From Streptomyces celluloflavus (lineage in GTDB: Bacteria > Actinomycetota > Actinomycetes > Streptomycetales > Streptomycetaceae), in the NCBI GenBank assembly GCA_000720995.1, contig JOEL01000087.1, forward strand, positions 1-38,244: a stretch of DNA of 38,244 nt, given 5' to 3'. Made by a program: the position numbers and the translations under genes. Below are positions 36,370 to 38,244 of this stretch, in pieces (the first letter of the stretch is position 1; every line of letters starts with the position of its first letter). The notes under the pieces are model-generated. The model was not told the origin of the DNA. It saw nothing but the letters and a program-made list of their open reading frames with translations, and searched no databases.

Positions 36370-38244
36370 GTGCAAGAAGACCAGCAGGACAAACTCGTCG
36401 AATATCTGAGGCGGGTCACTTCCGATCTCCGGCGCGCAAAGCAGCGGATCGAGGAATTGGAACTCCAGAACCACGAGCCCATCGCCATCGTGGGCATGAG
36501 CTGCCGCTTGCCCGGCGGCGTCCGCTCACCGGAAGGACTCTGGGATCTCGTCTCCTCCGGCGGCGACGCGATCTCCGGATTCCCCACCGACCGCGGCTGG
36601 GACCTCGCCGCCCTCACCGGGGACGGCGCGGGCCACAGCACGACCCACGAAGGCGGATTCCTTTACGACGCGGCCGAATTCGACGCCGGTTTCTTCGGTA
36701 TCTCGCCGCGCGAGGCGCTCGCCATGGACCCGCAGCAGCGGCTGCTGCTGGAGGTGTCCTGGGAGGCCCTGGAGCGTGCGGGCATCGACCCGCACACCCT
36801 GCGCGGCAGCCGGGCAGGTGTCTTCGTCGGCTCGTACCACTGGGGCCAGGCCCTGTCCGGTTCGGCCGACGCCCTGCAAGGGCACGCGCTGACCGGGACC
36901 GCCGCCAGTGTGCTGTCCGGCCGCCTCGCCTACACCCTCGGTCTCGAAGGCCCGGCGATCACCGTCGACACGGCGTGCTCGTCCTCACTTGTCGCCCTGC
37001 ACGTCGCGGCCCAGTCGCTGCACGCCGGTGAGTCCTCGCTCGCCGTCGTCGGCGGCGTCACCGTACTGACGGAATCCTCCGTCTTCGTCGAGTTCAGCCG
37101 GCAGGGCGGACTCGCCCCGGACGGCCGGTGCAAGGCGTTCTCCGACGACGCCGACGGCACCGGCTGGGCCGAGGGCGTCGGCGCCCTCGTCGTGGAGCGG
37201 CTCTCCGACGCGCGCCGCAACGGCCACCCCGTACTCGCCGTACTGCGCGGCAGCGCGGTGAACCAGGACGGCGCGTCGAACGGCCTGACCGCGCCGAGCG
37301 GTCCGGCGCAGGAACGGGTCATCCGCCAGGCCCTTGAGGACGCCGGCCTCACCGCGGCCGACGTGGACGCGGTGGAGGCCCACGGCACCGGCACCCGCCT
37401 GGGCGACCCGATCGAGGCGCAGGCCCTGCTCGCCACCTACGGCACCACCGAGGACCGCCAACAGCCCCTGTGGCTCGGCTCGTTGAAGTCCAACATCGGG
37501 CACACCCAGGCGGCGGCCGGGGTCGCCGGCGTCATCAAGATGGTCATGGCGATGCGGCACGGTGTGCTGCCGAGGACCCTGCACGCCACCACGCCGTCCA
37601 CGCATGTGGACTGGACGGCGGGCGCGGTCGAGCTGCTGGCCGACGAGATCGCCTGGCCGGCGACCGGGCGGCCACGGCGCGCGGGCGTCTCCTCCTTCGG
37701 GGTCAGCGGGACGAACGCGCACGCGGTGCTGGAGGAGGCACCGGCGGACGAGAGCGCTGTGGTCGCCGACAGTGATACGCCGCTTCCCGCCGCCGTGCCG
37801 TGGGTGGTTTCGGCTCGGGCTGCGGGCGCCGTACGGGAGCAGGCGGTGAGCCTGCTGGCTCGGGTGGACGGTGACGGTGAACTGCGTCCGGCCGACGTCG
37901 GGCATTCGCTGGTGGCCTCGCGGTCGCTTTTCGAGCACCGGGCCGTGGTCGTGGGCACGGACCGCGCGGAGTTGCGGGAGGGGCTCGCGGCGCTCGCTGC
38001 CGACGGATCGTCTGCCGCGCTGGCGCGCGGGGTCGCGGATGTGGACGGCAGGACGGTGTTCGTCTTCCCCGGGCAGGGGTCGCAGTGGGTGGGTATGGGT
38101 GCCCGGCTGCTGGCGGATTCTCCGGTGTTCGCCGAGCGGATCGGTGCCTGTGAGGAGGCTCTGCGGCCGTTCGTGGACTGGTCGTTGACGGAGGTGTTGG
38201 GGGCGGTTGAGGGTGCGCCGTCGTTGGAGCGGGTGGATGTGGTG
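36370..38244 (+). CDS. Modular PKS, first extension module (docking-KS-AT start), 3'-partial
   Basis: 625 codons to the window edge with no stop. GTG 36370 is chosen because GAGGA (36357-36361) lies 8 nt upstream and the protein then opens with a typical docking coiled coil ([25 protein letters not shown]). ATG 36355 is an alternative without a ribosome site. KS about 36478-37740, with active Cys203 (36976-36978), EAHGTGT and NIGHTQ intact. The AT begins near 38056 with [18 protein letters not shown], which is methylmalonyl-type rather than the malonyl [10 protein letters not shown] form seen elsewhere here. As the first module after the loader it would add a methyl (or, if ethylmalonyl, ethyl) branch next to the starter, as at C24 of tetrin. 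The gene is cut inside the 94-bp repeat shared with the window start. Confidence 0.9.
   Translation, partial: MQEDQQDKLVEYLRRVTSDLRRAKQRIEELELQNHEPIAIVGMSCRLPGGVRSPEGLWDLVSSGGDAISGFPTDRGWDLAALTGDGAGHSTTHEGGFLYDAAEFDAGFFGISPREALAMDPQQRLLLEVSWEALERAGIDPHTLRGSRAGVFVGSYHWGQALSGSADALQGHALTGTAASVLSGRLAYTLGLEGPAITVDTACSSSLVALHVAAQSLHAGESSLAVVGGVTVLTESSVFVEFSRQGGLAPDGRCKAFSDDADGTGWAEGVGALVVERLSDARRNGHPVLAVLRGSAVNQDGASNGLTAPSGPAQERVIRQALEDAGLTAADVDAVEAHGTGTRLGDPIEAQALLATYGTTEDRQQPLWLGSLKSNIGHTQAAAGVAGVIKMVMAMRHGVLPRTLHATTPSTHVDWTAGAVELLADEIAWPATGRPRRAGVSSFGVSGTNAHAVLEEAPADESAVVADSDTPLPAAVPWVVSARAAGAVREQAVSLLARVDGDGELRPADVGHSLVASRSLFEHRAVVVGTDRAELREGLAALAADGSSAALARGVADVDGRTVFVFPGQGSQWVGMGARLLADSPVFAERIGACEEALRPFVDWSLTEVLGAVEGAPSLERVDVV
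38151..38244. repeat. Right copy of 94-bp terminal direct repeat
   Basis: Identical to bases 1-94, in the same AT reading frame. Upstream of it, this copy is continuous with the KS of the first extension module. Confidence 0.95.

Overview
The window is very GC-rich actinomycete DNA, almost certainly Streptomyces or a close relative. GC-ending codons are near universal, starts include GTG, and one TTA codon is seen. It carries the core of a type I modular polyketide synthase (PKS) cluster for a small mycosaminyl polyene macrolide. No rRNA, tRNA, CRISPR array or transposase was recognised.

Layout. (1) 2-16214, + strand: the 3' part of a large PKS protein with four extension modules (AT-KR-ACP, then three KS-AT-KR-ACP) and a C-terminal docking domain. 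(2) 16235-27568, +: a bimodular PKS, KS-AT-DH-ER-KR-ACP then KS-AT-DH-KR-ACP-TE, which releases the chain. (3) 27651-28838, +: a cytochrome P450 with a TTA codon. (4) Convergent to it, a four-gene minus-strand operon read from 32860 down to 28917: glycosyltransferase, PLP-dependent sugar aminotransferase, second P450, 3Fe-4S ferredoxin. (5) A 325-bp divergent promoter region. (6) 33186-36305, +: a one-module loading PKS whose KS has Ser instead of Cys. (7) 36370-end, +: the start of the next PKS (docking domain, KS, beginning of a methylmalonyl-type AT). From memory, the order and strands match the nysJ/K-nysL / nysM-nysN-nysDII-nysDI / nysA-nysB arrangement of nystatin and amphotericin clusters.

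How the genes fit together. The loading module would make an acetyl starter. Off-window modules would build the polyene. The modules at 2-27568 then read, by domain content: methylmalonyl + KR, malonyl + KR, malonyl + dead KR (ketone), malonyl + KR, malonyl + full reduction, malonyl + DH/KR + TE. Counted back from the TE, this gives C13-OH with a C12 branch, C11-OH, C9 ketone (hemiketal), C7-OH, saturated C4-C5 and C2=C3. That is the pimaricin/tetrin/tetramycin pattern, with an ER that makes it tetrin/tetramycin-like rather than pimaricin-like. The minus-strand P450 plus ferredoxin would oxidise the C12 methyl to carboxyl. The aminotransferase makes GDP-mycosamine and the glycosyltransferase attaches it. 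The plus-strand P450 is a candidate late hydroxylase.

Caution about the sequence itself. The first 94 bases and last 94 bases are identical, and four of the seven AT domains that do not run off the window end have lost their middle, with frame changes in three. These losses fall in near-identical repeats, so I read them as assembly collapse rather than biology. The window should not be taken as a circular replicon, and modules 2-6 of the pathway appear to be missing from it.
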